Below are positions 1 through 8,683 of a stretch of DNA of 64,000 nt, piece after piece (the first letter of the stretch is position 1; each line of letters starts with the position of its first letter). The stretch spans positions 414,541-478,540 of the forward strand of contig NZ_NESG01000002.1 in the NCBI RefSeq assembly GCF_002778275.1, given 5' to 3'. Origin of the DNA: Limnohabitans sp. G3-2 (GTDB taxonomy: Bacteria > Pseudomonadota > Gammaproteobacteria > Burkholderiales > Burkholderiaceae_C). Both the position numbers and the translations under genes were made by a program. A model generated the notes under the pieces. It was not told the DNA's origin. It saw only the letters and a list, made by a program, of their open reading frames with translations, and made no database searches.

Positions 1-1943
1 ATGGCTGCGCCCCTTTGGTTGGACTGCACCATCGATTTGAGCGCCGCATCGATCCAGCGGCCCTTGGCCGCGTAGCGTGCATGCGCGGCAAACAAGGTGC
101 CGGTGCCAATCGGTTTGGTCAGCAGCAGCACATCGCCCGGCTGCATCCCGCCTTTGCGCATCACGCTGTCCATCTTGTCGTCGATCAGGCCGTTGATGGC
201 AAAGCCCAGGGCCAGCTCGGCGCCTTCGCCCGTGTGCCCCCCCACCAAGGCGCAGCCTGCGGCGTTCAGCACCTCGATGGCGCCGCCCATCATTTGGGTC
301 AGCAGGTCTTCGATTTTGCGCTCCAGGCCCGGCGGCACCGTGACCACGGCGGTGGCCGTTTGAGGTTCGGCCCCCATGGCAAAAATATCACCCAGCGCGT
401 GGTTGGCCGCCACTTGGCCAAACAGATAAGGGTCGTCGATGAAGGCCCGGAAGAAGTCCACCGTCTGCACCACCGCCATGCCCGGCGGCACGCGCACCAC
501 GGCCGCGTCGTCTGGCGAATGCAGGCCGATCAACACATCTGGCCGCTCCACGGGCTTGAAGCTCCCCAATGCGCGGGACAACACGCTGGCGCCCACTTTT
601 GCCCCACACCCACCGCAGCGCATGGCGATGGCCGAGATGGCTTGCAGCGATTCTTCAGAAGTCAAGTTCAGCCGGCTGGTGGGGGCGCGGCCTTGGGCTT
701 GGATGTCCTTGAGCAGTTGGCCCATCGACCCGATGGCGGTGCGCAAGGGGGTGCCCGGTGCGTGCCAGTCCACCACCGGCAGATCGGTGAAGCGGCGCAT
801 GAACGCGCGGTCGATGCGGTCCTTCCAGCGCCAAACCCAGCCGCCTGCAAAGCCCAGCGAACCGCGTGAGGCCACTGCAAAACGGTTGCCCGTCGAGATC
901 AGGGCCAGCCAGTGGCGTTGCGGTTTGTACGCCACCCCTTTTTGGCCGCGCAGGCTGCGGCGCAAATTCTCGGCCAAAGGCTTGGCCATGCGCACGGCAA
1001 ACACACCGGCTTTTTCCAGCGGGCGCTCCACCAACGAGGCAATGTCGCCCGCCGCAAACACCAGCGGATCGTTCAGGCTTTGCAATGTGGCTTGCACCAA
1101 AATGAAGCCCTTGTCGTCGAGCGCCAGACCGGTGCTTTGCAGCCAAGTCGGACCCCCTGCTTGCGTGGCCCACATGGTTTCGTCGGCGTCAAAGGTGCGG
1201 CCGTCCCGCGTGTGCAAGCAGCCGGGTGACACTTGCACCACCTCGGCATGCACATGCACGTCCACGTTGCGCTCTTGCAGCACCTGCGCAAAGCGCTGGC
1301 GCACGCCCGGATTGTGGGTGGGCAAGACCGAATCGCCCGAGGTCAACAGCACAAATTTCAGGTCTTCGGGGCTGCGGCCTAAGGCTTTGAGTTCGTTGCG
1401 CAATCGGTATTGCATGGACAGGACCAGCTCCACACCGCCCGCGCCCCCACCCACCACAGCGATCGTCATGCGACCGCGGTGGGCCTGCCACTGGCGTGCT
1501 TTGTCCAGCAAAGTCAGCCAACGCGCGTTGAACTGGGCAATCGGTTTGACCGGGACCGCCAAGGCTTGCGCATCTTCCACCTGCTGCACCTGCGGTGTGG
1601 AGCCGATGTTGACCGACAAGAGGTCGTAGGCCACGGGTGGGCGGTTCTTGCAAATCACGGTTTGGGTTTTGCGGTCGATGCCGACCACGGCATCGTGGTA
1701 CAGCCGCGCACCCGCAAAGGCACACAACCGGCCCAGGTCGATGTGCACTTCGTCAAAGCTGTAATGGCCCGAAATGTAGCCCGGCAGCATGCCCGAGTAA
1801 GGTGTGTCGATGTCGGTGCAGATCACGGTGATGCGCACGCCCGGCTCGGGCTTCATGGCGAACATGCGCAGCACCCCCACATGGCTGTGGCCGCCGCCGA
1901 CCAGCACCAGGTCGCGCAGCACGGGTTGATCAGATGGTTTCAT
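1..1943 (-). CDS. selD: Selenide, water dikinase fused to N-terminal NAD(P)H dehydrogenase-like domain (partial)
   Basis: The first 647 codons are present; the 3' end lies beyond the left edge. Residues about 10-380 form a pyridine-nucleotide oxidoreductase domain with a dinucleotide-binding start (LVLVGGGHSHVGVLR) and a second one (VVGGGAGGVEL). From about 430 onward it is SelD: the CGGCGAK motif (C446, K449) aligns with E. coli C17 and K20, and DDAAVV, GDIFAMG and VGGHTGEGAE match the ATP/Mg-binding regions. SelD makes selenophosphate from selenide and ATP. This fusion layout is an established family (TIGR03169, N-term to SelD). The role of the oxidoreductase part is not known; supplying selenide is only an inference. 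The start ATG shares one base with the stop of the upstream SenB-like gene (TGATG), so the two are probably translationally coupled. Confidence 0.93.
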   Translation of the reverse strand, partial: MKPSDQPVLRDLVLVGGGHSHVGVLRMFAMKPEPGVRITVICTDIDTPYSGMLPGYISGHYSFDEVHIDLGRLCAFAGARLYHDAVVGIDRKTQTVICKNRPPVAYDLLSVNIGSTPQVQQVEDAQALAVPVKPIAQFNARWLTLLDKARQWQAHRGRMTIAVVGGGAGGVELVLSMQYRLRNELKALGRSPEDLKFVLLTSGDSVLPTHNPGVRQRFAQVLQERNVDVHVHAEVVQVSPGCLHTRDGRTFDADETMWATQAGGPTWLQSTGLALDDKGFILVQATLQSLNDPLVFAAGDIASLVERPLEKAGVFAVRMAKPLAENLRRSLRGQKGVAYKPQRHWLALISTGNRFAVASRGSLGFAGGWVWRWKDRIDRAFMRRFTDLPVVDWHAPGTPLRTAIGSMGQLLKDIQAQGRAPTSRLNLTSEESLQAISAIAMRCGGCGAKVGASVLSRALGSFKPVERPDVLIGLHSPDDAAVVRVPPGMAVVQTVDFFRAFIDDPYLFGQVAANHALGDIFAMGAEPQTATAVVTVPPGLERKIEDLLTQMMGGAIEVLNAAGCALVGGHTGEGAELALGFAINGLIDDKMDSVMRKGGMQPGDVLLLTKPIGTGTLFAAHARYAAKGRWIDAALKSMVQSNQRGAA

Positions 1944-2914
1944 CAAAGTGTCCAGAGGTCTTGCACCCAGCGGTGCAAGGCGGCACGTTCGGCCTGAGGT
2001 TCAAACAAGGGTGCGCGCAAGGCGCACTGATGCCTCAAGTGTGCCATCAGCGCATGACCGGTTTGTGGCGCTCGGCAGGCAAGCATTCCATTGGCCAAGG
2101 CCTGCGAGTTGCCGGGCTCAAAATAGCCCGCGTAATCCTCGCCCAGTAGACCCACATTGCCGTCGATGCGTGAAGCCAACACGGGCGTGCCGCTGCAAAT
2201 CGCCTCCATCAAGACATGAGCGCCCCCTTCCAGTCGGCTGCTGTGTACCAGCAGGTGGGCGCGTTGAATGCGTTGCAGGGTTTGGCGGTGTGACAGTGCA
2301 CCCAACCAGCGGTAATGGGGACATTGCGCCTGTGTGGCCACTGCAACCTGGCCTAGCGCAGGGTCGATCGCCGCCCCGATGTGGTCGATGAATACACCGG
2401 TATCTGGCGACAACAGGCGTGCCGCAGCCATGAGGGTGAGTGGGTCTTTCTCTTCTCTCAAATGACCCACCATCACCACGCGCAAGTGGCGTGAGGTTTT
2501 GGGCAGAGTTTGGCGCGTGCCAGTTGATTGAAAGATCACGCGGGCTTTGGATTGGTGCTGAGGCGGCAGGCTTTTCAATCCCAGACCTTGCAAGACCACC
2601 AGCGAATGCGCCAGGCCCAACGAGCGTTGCGCCTGCGTGTCGTGCGCGATGTCGCGGTACAGGTCGGTGCCGGTCAGTATCACGCCCAGGCCGCGCGTGC
2701 CACGCCGCGCGTGCCAGGCCTGCACCGAGACAGCCGAGCGGCGGGCGTGCAGGGCCAACATGACATCATCATCAGCCTGCGCGTCGGGCCACTGGCGCAC
2801 GATGCGGACAGAGTGGGCAGACAACAACTGTTGCCAGCGCCGGGCGGTTTGCCAATTGCCGTTGTTGGTGTCGGCCAAGGCAGGGCTGACAATCACCACT
2901 CGAAGTTTTTGCAT
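1943..2914 (-). CDS. senB: SenB-like selenosugar synthase (GT-B glycosyltransferase, former TIGR04348)
   Basis: A 323-residue GT4-like glycosyltransferase. It opens with VVIVSPALADTNNGNW and carries LHARRSA, LTGTDLYRD, a mid-protein VGHLREEKDPL and a C-terminal donor-site region HSSRLEGGAHVLMEA followed by ASRIDGNVGLLGEDY. These are hallmarks of the family whose characterised member, SenB, joins selenophosphate to a UDP-sugar to make a selenosugar for selenoneine. The next gene makes selenophosphate and is coupled by a TGATG overlap, which fits. No SenA (EgtB-like) or EgtD is in the window, so the final product is unknown. The start at MQKLRVV is chosen because the core fold begins there; an ATG 20 codons upstream is also in frame and neither has a strong ribosome site. 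Confidence 0.85.
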   Translation of the reverse strand: MQKLRVVIVSPALADTNNGNWQTARRWQQLLSAHSVRIVRQWPDAQADDDVMLALHARRSAVSVQAWHARRGTRGLGVILTGTDLYRDIAHDTQAQRSLGLAHSLVVLQGLGLKSLPPQHQSKARVIFQSTGTRQTLPKTSRHLRVVMVGHLREEKDPLTLMAAARLLSPDTGVFIDHIGAAIDPALGQVAVATQAQCPHYRWLGALSHRQTLQRIQRAHLLVHSSRLEGGAHVLMEAICSGTPVLASRIDGNVGLLGEDYAGYFEPGNSQALANGMLACRAPQTGHALMAHLRHQCALRAPLFEPQAERAALHRWVQDLWTL

Positions 2915-3225
2915 GGACGGTTTATACAGGGATAGCAGTACCTCGGCGGCTTTGGCCCAGGCTCTGTAACGCACCCGTTAGCGCGCGCTATCCCTGATGC
3001 GAGCGTTGCAAAACGCTATGCAAGATCCGTCCAACCCATGGCGGACATGACCCGTGCTGTGGGAGCGGGGTCGCATCGCCTGGTTTCGGGAGTTTTGGAA
3101 GGTGCGCACCCGCCGATGCCATTTGGGTACGCTCAGTGCCAGCGATGGCATGGGCTTTGATTGCCTCTGATGGCGCAGGTACCTGTCTTGCTGGCTGTGC
3201 ACACCGAGCCCTTAGAAAGCGTGCG
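2915..3225. other. Intergenic stretch without a supported gene
   Basis: No convincing coding region on either strand. It holds a small perfect hairpin (AGCGTT, 4-nt loop, AACGCT at 3002-3017) with no T tract, and at 3058-3080 a single fragment starting TGTGGGAGCGGGG that resembles one arm of the REP-like repeat found at 49060, 50849 and 53591. The promoter of the minus-strand senB-selD pair must lie here, but no clear -35/-10 pair stands out. Confidence 0.5.
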
Positions 3226-4383
3226 TTAAAAGACAACAGTCTCAAGCAACTCCAACGGATCCCCATAGTTTTGGGCCATTGCAATCACTTCCGGATCGCG
3301 GAGCGCGCACAAAAATCCCTGGTCGATCAGCCGGTTGTTGCCGGCGGTGACCGTGGCATCCAGGATCACCAAGTCCACATGAATGGGCGGCTCCTCCCAG
3401 TCGGGCATGGTGCGCCGGATGTAGTCGGCGGGTTTGACCAGATCAATGCCGAAGTGCAAGGCACCCGGGGAGTTGGAGCCGGCGGGGTAGATGGTGTGGC
3501 GTGGGGCCTTGGGATTGAACCCGCAGCCCCCTCCTTCGATCAACCTGCCGCCGATCAGCATCTCTCGCAGCAGTTGGGCCTCTTCGGTTTCACCACTGAC
3601 ATGGCTGATGTACTCGCCTTCAAAGAAAACGCCGATTCGCTCCTTGAAGGGCTCGGCAAAACCGACGGCCCATTGCGGATAAAGGACACCGCTCATGCGC
3701 GTGGCCACCGACATGTCGTTTTTGACTGAGTTGTGGTCCCAAAGGTTGGGGCCGTGAGAGGCCAGGTAGTGCACGTAGCAGCCGTCTTCCTCGGCGGTCA
3801 TCTTGCCGCGCCAGCGGTTCGTGTTGAGTTGGTTGTCGCGCATCTCGGGTGTGAAACCGATGCGAAAGTCGCTGCCGCGTTCGTCGGTGAAGTGCAGATC
3901 GAAATCGGTCCCTTGTGGATACCGCTGTGCGGTGCATCGCGTGATTTCTCCCACCAAATCGATCGGAAAACGAGCTTGTGGTGTGTGCAAAAGATCAAGG
4001 TTGCGGAAGTAGGTGATCTTGACCCAGCGCTGTCCCTTTTTGCGCAGCGATAGGCAAAATGGGTCGAAGACGGAGCAAAACCATGTGGACACCACAAAGC
4101 TGGCACGCGCCAAGAGGGGTTGAACGACTTCGGGTATTCCGGTCACGCGGGAGCTGGGTTCCATGTACACGCGCACGGTGGCGCCGCGCGCTTTGGCATG
4201 GCCGTGGATCGCGTCGATGACCCGGGTGTCCAGCAAGGGGTCGGCCAAGACCAGCACCTCATCGCCCCTTCGAAATGCGAAGGTGCGCACGAAATTGTCC
4301 AGCGCTTGATAAAAATGCTTGGTGTCGGTGATGGCTGGTGCGAGTGGGATCGGCAGACCGGCGTAAGTGGGCGTGGCGTTCAT
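3226..4383 (-). CDS. M29 aminopeptidase / 2,5-dihydroxypyridine dioxygenase-like metalloprotein
   Basis: A 385-residue protein of the AmpS/M29 fold. The N-terminal half (FRRGDEVLVLADPLLDTRV, then ATVRVYME and a WFCSVF segment) matches the alpha/beta half of M29 proteins. The C-terminal half has acidic and His residues where M29 enzymes bind metal: FFEGEY, ALHFGIDL and IHVDL (H335, D337). The same fold includes NicX, an iron-dependent ring-cleaving 2,5-dihydroxypyridine dioxygenase, so a catabolic role is as likely as peptidase activity. It sits 23 bases downstream of a Bug binding protein in the same direction, suggesting that it acts on the imported compound. I cannot tell peptidase from oxygenase by eye. 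Confidence 0.65.
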   Translation of the reverse strand: MNATPTYAGLPIPLAPAITDTKHFYQALDNFVRTFAFRRGDEVLVLADPLLDTRVIDAIHGHAKARGATVRVYMEPSSRVTGIPEVVQPLLARASFVVSTWFCSVFDPFCLSLRKKGQRWVKITYFRNLDLLHTPQARFPIDLVGEITRCTAQRYPQGTDFDLHFTDERGSDFRIGFTPEMRDNQLNTNRWRGKMTAEEDGCYVHYLASHGPNLWDHNSVKNDMSVATRMSGVLYPQWAVGFAEPFKERIGVFFEGEYISHVSGETEEAQLLREMLIGGRLIEGGGCGFNPKAPRHTIYPAGSNSPGALHFGIDLVKPADYIRRTMPDWEEPPIHVDLVILDATVTAGNNRLIDQGFLCALRDPEVIAMAQNYGDPLELLETVVF

Positions 4384-4406
4384 GAGAGGGTCCGGTTGCG
4401 TGTGTT

Positions 4407-5390
4407 TCAGTCGATGGTCGCCCCGGCGCGTTTGACGGCCATGCCCCAGCGCTCCATTTCTGTGGCAATGAATCGACTCAATTCTGTTGGACTGCTGGGA
4501 TAAACCTCACTGCCACGACTGGCCAGTTGTTGGCGTAATTCGGGGTTGCTCAAGGCCTTGTTCAGGGCGGTGTTGATTTTCTGGACAATGCCCGCTGGCG
4601 TGCCTGCGGGGGCAAAAACCGCATCCCAGGCCGTGACCTGAAAACCGTCCATGCCCGATTCGATCAGGGTGGGGATGTTGGGGAAACTGCCAAGGCGCTG
4701 CGCTGAGGTCACGGCCAGGGCCTTGACGCGATCGCCGCGCACTTGTGGGGCGGTGTTGGGCATCACGTCAATCATGAAGTCAACGCGTCCACCAATGAGG
4801 TCGATCATGGCTGGCGCACCCCCTTTGTAAGGGATGTGCACGGCCTCTACGCCGGCTTGTGCTTTGAACATCTCTCCAGTCAAGTGGGAGGTGGTGCCAT
4901 TGCCAGCCGATGCAAAAGAAAATGAGCCTGGCTTTTCCTTCATCAATTTGACGAGCTCACCGGGGTTGCTGGCCGCCAGGCCAGGGCGAACCACCAGCAT
5001 GGCCGGGATGCTGCTGAGTCGGCCCACGGCTTCAAAATCCTTCAGGGGGTTGAACCCCGTGTTTTTGTACAGGGCGTGGTTGATGCCATGTGTGCCATTG
5101 GTGCCGTAAAGCAAGGTGTACCCGTCTGGGGTGGCGCGCGAGACCATGACAGCCCCCACATTCCCGCCAGCGCCTGCAACGTTCTCGAACACAAAGTTTT
5201 GCCCCAGTTCCTGGGCCGCCTTGGTCAGGATGAGTCGGGCCTGGTTGTCACCGCCGCCGCCAGCCACAAACGGGATCACCACCCGGACGGGTTTATTGGG
5301 GTAACTCTCCACGCTGTTTTGTGCGAAAGCGCCGCTTGCAATCACACAGCAAGTGATGGCCATGAGCGCGCGTCGATTTTGAAATGCCAT
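4407..5390 (-). CDS. Tripartite tricarboxylate transporter (Bug/TctC) substrate-binding protein
   Basis: A 327-residue periplasmic binding protein with an N-terminal signal peptide (residues 1-24, ending SGAFAQ). Bug signatures are clear: YPNKPVRVVIPFVAGGGGDNQAR, GAGGNVGA, PDGYTLLYG, and IPYKGGAPAMIDLIGGRVDFM near the middle. No TctA/TctB membrane subunits are nearby, which is usual for orphan Bug proteins in Comamonadaceae. The ATG at 5390 is chosen because AGGAG lies 7 bases ahead of it; an in-frame codon 11 residues upstream lacks this. It is first in a two-gene unit with the M29-like gene and divergent from a GntR regulator, which probably controls it. Confidence 0.92.
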   Translation of the reverse strand: MAFQNRRALMAITCCVIASGAFAQNSVESYPNKPVRVVIPFVAGGGGDNQARLILTKAAQELGQNFVFENVAGAGGNVGAVMVSRATPDGYTLLYGTNGTHGINHALYKNTGFNPLKDFEAVGRLSSIPAMLVVRPGLAASNPGELVKLMKEKPGSFSFASAGNGTTSHLTGEMFKAQAGVEAVHIPYKGGAPAMIDLIGGRVDFMIDVMPNTAPQVRGDRVKALAVTSAQRLGSFPNIPTLIESGMDGFQVTAWDAVFAPAGTPAGIVQKINTALNKALSNPELRQQLASRGSEVYPSSPTELSRFIATEMERWGMAVKRAGATID

Positions 5391-5410
5391 GAGTGTCTCC
5401 TGGGGTTTAA

Positions 5411-5470
5411 TGCATGCAATCATAGAATGAATGATGTGATAAATGCAAATTTATGAGAAATTGCATGCAA
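5411..5470. promoter_or_regulatory. Divergent operator region with paired TGCATGCAA palindromes
   Basis: The 102-base gap between the Bug gene and the GntR gene carries TGCATGCAAT at 5411-5420 and TTGCATGCAA at 5461-5470, about 51 bp apart (close to five helical turns), with a related AAATGCAAATTT in between. FCD-type GntR regulators bind short palindromes in such divergent regions, so these are candidate binding sites for the regulator encoded at 5493. This is inferred from repetition and symmetry only. Confidence 0.55.
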
Positions 5471-5492
5471 AAAGGGTCGTTACACTCAGGCC

Positions 5493-6191
5493 ATGGCCAC
5501 CCAAATTCATCTTGTCACCCATGAACTTCGTCGCCGGATAGGTGCAGGGATTTACGCCCCGGGCACGCGGCTGGTGGAGTTGCAAGTGTCGGCCGATTTG
5601 GGGGTTTCGCGAACACCCATTCGCCTGGCTTTTGAAGAGCTGTCCAAGGAAGGGCTGCTTGAACGATTGCCCACGCGGGGGTTTCGTGTCAGATCGTTCA
5701 ATGCCCATGATCTGGCCGACGCGATCGATGTGCGTGGTGTGCTGGAGGGAATGGCCGCCAGGTTGGTCGCTGAGCGCACCTTGACGGCGGTCGACCGAGA
5801 AATCCTGCAATCGTGTGTCGATCAAGGTCAGGCTTTATTGAGTCAAGCGTCAGAGAACAATTTCGTATTGGATTCACAAGCCTGGACGGCCATGAATGCA
5901 CGTTTTCACGCCACGATGATTGCTGCTGCAGGCAACGAAGTCTTGGGCAATGCCATCCGTGAGATTGGCCAAATGCCCTTGGTTGGCGCTCAGGCCCTGA
6001 GTTTGCACGGCATTGCACCGCAACGGGAGTACACCTTTCTTCAGCGCGCCCAACTCGATCATGAGGATGTCCTGTCGGCCATTCTTGCAGGCGAAGGTGC
6101 CAGGGCGGAGTCATTGATGCGTGAACATGCGCGCCGCAGCCGAGACAACAAGCGCATCCTTTTGGCGGCGGCGCTGAGTCTGGGCAAGTGA
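5493..6191 (+). CDS. GntR family transcriptional regulator, FCD domain
   Basis: 232 residues. Residues 1-75 form a winged helix (LVTHELRRRIGAGIYAPG, then VSRTPIRLAFEELSKEGLLER and PTRGFRVR). Residues 85-220 are an all-helical FCD ligand domain: RGVLEGMAARLVAE, then an F-H (ARFHATMIAAAGN) and a final HARRSR. FCD regulators typically respond to carboxylic acids and often repress a neighbouring catabolic unit. It is divergent from the Bug/M29 pair and lies upstream of the Rieske oxygenase gene, so either may be a target. The repeated TGCATGCAA palindromes in front of it are the probable operators. Confidence 0.88.
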   Translation: MATQIHLVTHELRRRIGAGIYAPGTRLVELQVSADLGVSRTPIRLAFEELSKEGLLERLPTRGFRVRSFNAHDLADAIDVRGVLEGMAARLVAERTLTAVDREILQSCVDQGQALLSQASENNFVLDSQAWTAMNARFHATMIAAAGNEVLGNAIREIGQMPLVGAQALSLHGIAPQREYTFLQRAQLDHEDVLSAILAGEGARAESLMREHARRSRDNKRILLAAALSLGK

Positions 6192-6265
6192 TGGTGCCCA
6201 TCCCGCCTGAAGACGGGCATCGTGGATGAGCGAGCGCCAGCGAGCAGGTGATCGCCGTTGAAGTT

Positions 6266-6307
6266 CGGGTTAACCCGGGTCAATTTACTTAGATGACAAA
6301 GTATATT
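6266..6307 (+). promoter_or_regulatory. Candidate promoter/operator of the Rieske oxygenase gene
   Basis: Upstream of the oxygenase start lie a perfect palindrome CGGGTTAACCCG (6266-6277), a second symmetric element TACTT-8-AAGTA (6287-6304) of MarR-site size, and a -10-like TATATT (6302-6307). A good -35 was not found at the usual spacing. The MarR protein encoded at 8680 and the GntR protein encoded at 5493 are both plausible binders. Confidence 0.35.
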
Positions 6308-6362
6308 CGGGGTGTTGGTGACAAAGCTCACCCGAATTTTTGGCTCTAGGAGTATTGAAGAG

Positions 6363-7682
6363 ATGTTGACGCCTGAAGAAAATGACCTGCTCTGCCGTGT
6401 AGAAGCGAAGGCCCCCATGGGGCAACTGATGCGCGAGCATTGGGTGCCCATTTGCTTGAGTGAAGAAGTTGAGGAGCCAGACGGGACCCCGGTAAAGGCC
6501 CGAATCCTGGGAGAAGACTTGGTGGTGTTCCGAGACACGGCCGGACAGGTCGGTGTGTTGGACGAGTACTGCCCACACCGCCGTGCCTCCTTGCTCCTGG
6601 GGCGCAATGAAGAAGGGGGTTTGCGCTGCCTCTACCACGGTTGGAAAATGGACGTCAAAGGCAAAGTGCTGGAGATGGTTTCAGAGCCGCAAACCAGTGA
6701 GATGGCCTGCAAAGTGAAGCAAAAAGCCTATCCGGTGCAGGAGTGGGGCGGGCTGGTGTGGGCCTTCATGGGCCCCCAGGACCGGGTGCCTGCATTTGAG
6801 CCACCGCGATGGGCGCCAACGGCGCAGGCGCGGGTGTCGATCGCCAAAGTGGTGGTGCCAGTCAATTGGGCACAAATCTTGGAGGGCGCCATTGATTCGG
6901 CGCACAGCTCAAGCTTGCACAGTTCGGACATGGTTCCTGCCCGAGTGCAAAGTGGCGAGGCGACCGATAAAAACTGGTTGCGCCCCTCGACCGATAAAGC
7001 GCCTCGGCTTCAGGTTCAACGCACAGACTATGGGTTCCGATACGCCGCCATCCGCAGGCCTATTTTCAATGCGCAAACGCATGATTACATCCGTACGACC
7101 GTCTTCGTTGCGCCCTGGACGGTTCTCGTTCCGCCCAACAATTTGTACAACGTCGCCAACGTCAATGTGCCGATAGACGACACCAACACCTGTTTTTACT
7201 TCATTGCATGGGGTCATCCAGCGCAGACACCAGAAACTGAAACCTGGCGCAAATTTTTGGGGCAAACGGTCGGTGTCGATCTGGACACGTACTACCGCCC
7301 ACTGCGCAATTACGACAACCGTTTTTGGCAAGACCGCCAAGCCATGAAGGCGGGCAACTTCACCGGCATCAAAGGCTTTCCCAATCAGGACATTGCCATG
7401 TGGGTGACCATGGGCAAAATTGCCGACCGCAGCCAGGATCGACTGGGCGCGAGTGATCTGGCGATTGTCGAGTTCCGCAAGCAAATGGTTGAAGCGGTGA
7501 AGCAATATCAGCAAGACGCAACCGCGATTGGAACTGCAGAAAGACAAGTCCCGGCCCATGTTTGCGCTTATCAGCAGGTGCTTCCGAAAGCCGATGACTG
7601 GCGTTCGTTTGAGGGACGTTACATTTGGGACGATGCCGATGCTTCAGCCCAGAGTGACAACACTTACGTTGTCAAAGCTTGA
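6363..7682 (+). CDS. Rieske aromatic-ring dioxygenase, phthalate 4,5-dioxygenase-like oxygenase subunit
   Basis: 439 residues. The Rieske 2Fe-2S site is C70-x-H72-x16-C89-x2-H92 (DEYCPHR and CLYHGW). The mononuclear iron ligands are D178-x2-H181-x4-H186 (IDSAHSSSLH), with a later FWQDR supplying the likely Asp ligand. The opening MLTPEENDLLCRV matches phthalate 4,5-dioxygenase oxygenases (Pht3/OphA2), which is why the ATG at 6363 is preferred over the upstream in-frame codon at 6312; GAAGAG just before it can serve as the ribosome site. The reductase partner is encoded at 10382. It hydroxylates an aromatic carboxylate to a cis-dihydrodiol; the exact substrate is not certain. Confidence 0.9.
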   Translation: MLTPEENDLLCRVEAKAPMGQLMREHWVPICLSEEVEEPDGTPVKARILGEDLVVFRDTAGQVGVLDEYCPHRRASLLLGRNEEGGLRCLYHGWKMDVKGKVLEMVSEPQTSEMACKVKQKAYPVQEWGGLVWAFMGPQDRVPAFEPPRWAPTAQARVSIAKVVVPVNWAQILEGAIDSAHSSSLHSSDMVPARVQSGEATDKNWLRPSTDKAPRLQVQRTDYGFRYAAIRRPIFNAQTHDYIRTTVFVAPWTVLVPPNNLYNVANVNVPIDDTNTCFYFIAWGHPAQTPETETWRKFLGQTVGVDLDTYYRPLRNYDNRFWQDRQAMKAGNFTGIKGFPNQDIAMWVTMGKIADRSQDRLGASDLAIVEFRKQMVEAVKQYQQDATAIGTAERQVPAHVCAYQQVLPKADDWRSFEGRYIWDDADASAQSDNTYVVKA

Positions 7683-7693
7683 GAAAGACCGAT

Positions 7694-8683
7694 ATGACCA
7701 AACTCAGATTGTCGGTCGCGATGGGCGACTATGACCGCACTCGCGCACTGCTCGATGGACGTGTGCAAATCGATGGTGTGGACCCTGTTTACATGACGCT
7801 GTACCCTGAGGAAATGTTTTTCAGGGCCATGCGAAGCCAGGACTTTGACATTTGTGAGTTGTCTTTTTCCAGTTACATGGTCAAGACGGCGCAAAACACA
7901 TGTCCTTACGTGGCGATTCCCGTTTTCCTGTCGCGTGCATTTCGGCATACATCGATCTATGTTCGCAAGGACCGAATTCAAAAACCTGAAGATTTGAAAG
8001 GGCGTCGCATCGGTCTGCCCGAGTACCAGCTCAGCGCCCATGTTTGGGCGCGCGCCATTTTGCAAGATGACCATGGCGTGCATCCGGAAGACGTCACATG
8101 GGTGCGCGGCGGCATAGAAACACCCGGGAGGCCAGAAAAAATCGCTCTGAAACTGCCCCCAGGTGTTCGACTTGAAAATGCGCCTGAAGGTACAACGATT
8201 TCTGAATTGCTCGATCGGGGTGAGATCGATGGGTTCATGGCTCCCCGACCACCCAGCGCGCAAGCGTTGAGCAACCCGGCTGTAGGCTGGCTTTACGATG
8301 ACCCCACCGCAGCTGCCAAAGATTACTTCAAGCGCACAGGAATTTTTCCCATCATGCACGTTGTGGGGGTTCGCAAAACTTTATGCGAACAGCACCCATG
8401 GCTGCCCATGGCCGTTTTCAAGGCTTTCAACCAAGCCAAAGGCGCGGCGCTGGAGGCCTTGTCGGATACGTCAGCGACCAAAGTGACCTTGCCCTTTGTG
8501 GAGGAGCAGCTCAAGGCGGCGCGGGAAACCATGGGGCAGGATTTCTGGTCTTATGGTGTGGGTGCCAACCGTGCCACGCTGGACGCATTTTTGCGTCACC
8601 ACCATGCGCAAGGTCTTTCTCAAAAACGGATGCAGATCGAAGAGATTTTTCACCCCGCAACCTACGAGACTTACGCCATTTAA
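7694..8683 (+). CDS. 4,5-dihydroxyphthalate decarboxylase-like protein
   Basis: 329 residues, 11 bases after the Rieske gene. The start MTKLRLSVAMGDYDRTRALL and the later ICELSFSSYM, FRHTSIYV, LKGRRIGLPEYQ and MHVVGVRK segments match 4,5-dihydroxyphthalate decarboxylases (Pht5), which have a periplasmic-binding-protein-like fold but lack a signal peptide. In the phthalate pathway this enzyme converts 4,5-dihydroxyphthalate to protocatechuate. The ATG at 7694 gives the canonical N-terminus. Its stop overlaps the stop of the convergent MarR gene by 4 bases. Closely related proteins act in other aromatic pathways, so the substrate is a family-level inference. Confidence 0.87.
   Translation: MTKLRLSVAMGDYDRTRALLDGRVQIDGVDPVYMTLYPEEMFFRAMRSQDFDICELSFSSYMVKTAQNTCPYVAIPVFLSRAFRHTSIYVRKDRIQKPEDLKGRRIGLPEYQLSAHVWARAILQDDHGVHPEDVTWVRGGIETPGRPEKIALKLPPGVRLENAPEGTTISELLDRGEIDGFMAPRPPSAQALSNPAVGWLYDDPTAAAKDYFKRTGIFPIMHVVGVRKTLCEQHPWLPMAVFKAFNQAKGAALEALSDTSATKVTLPFVEEQLKAARETMGQDFWSYGVGANRATLDAFLRHHHAQGLSQKRMQIEEIFHPATYETYAI

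Noticed and set aside
2915..3225. senA expected upstream of senB
   Set aside because: No EgtB-like sequence in this gap or anywhere in the window; it may be left of base 1.
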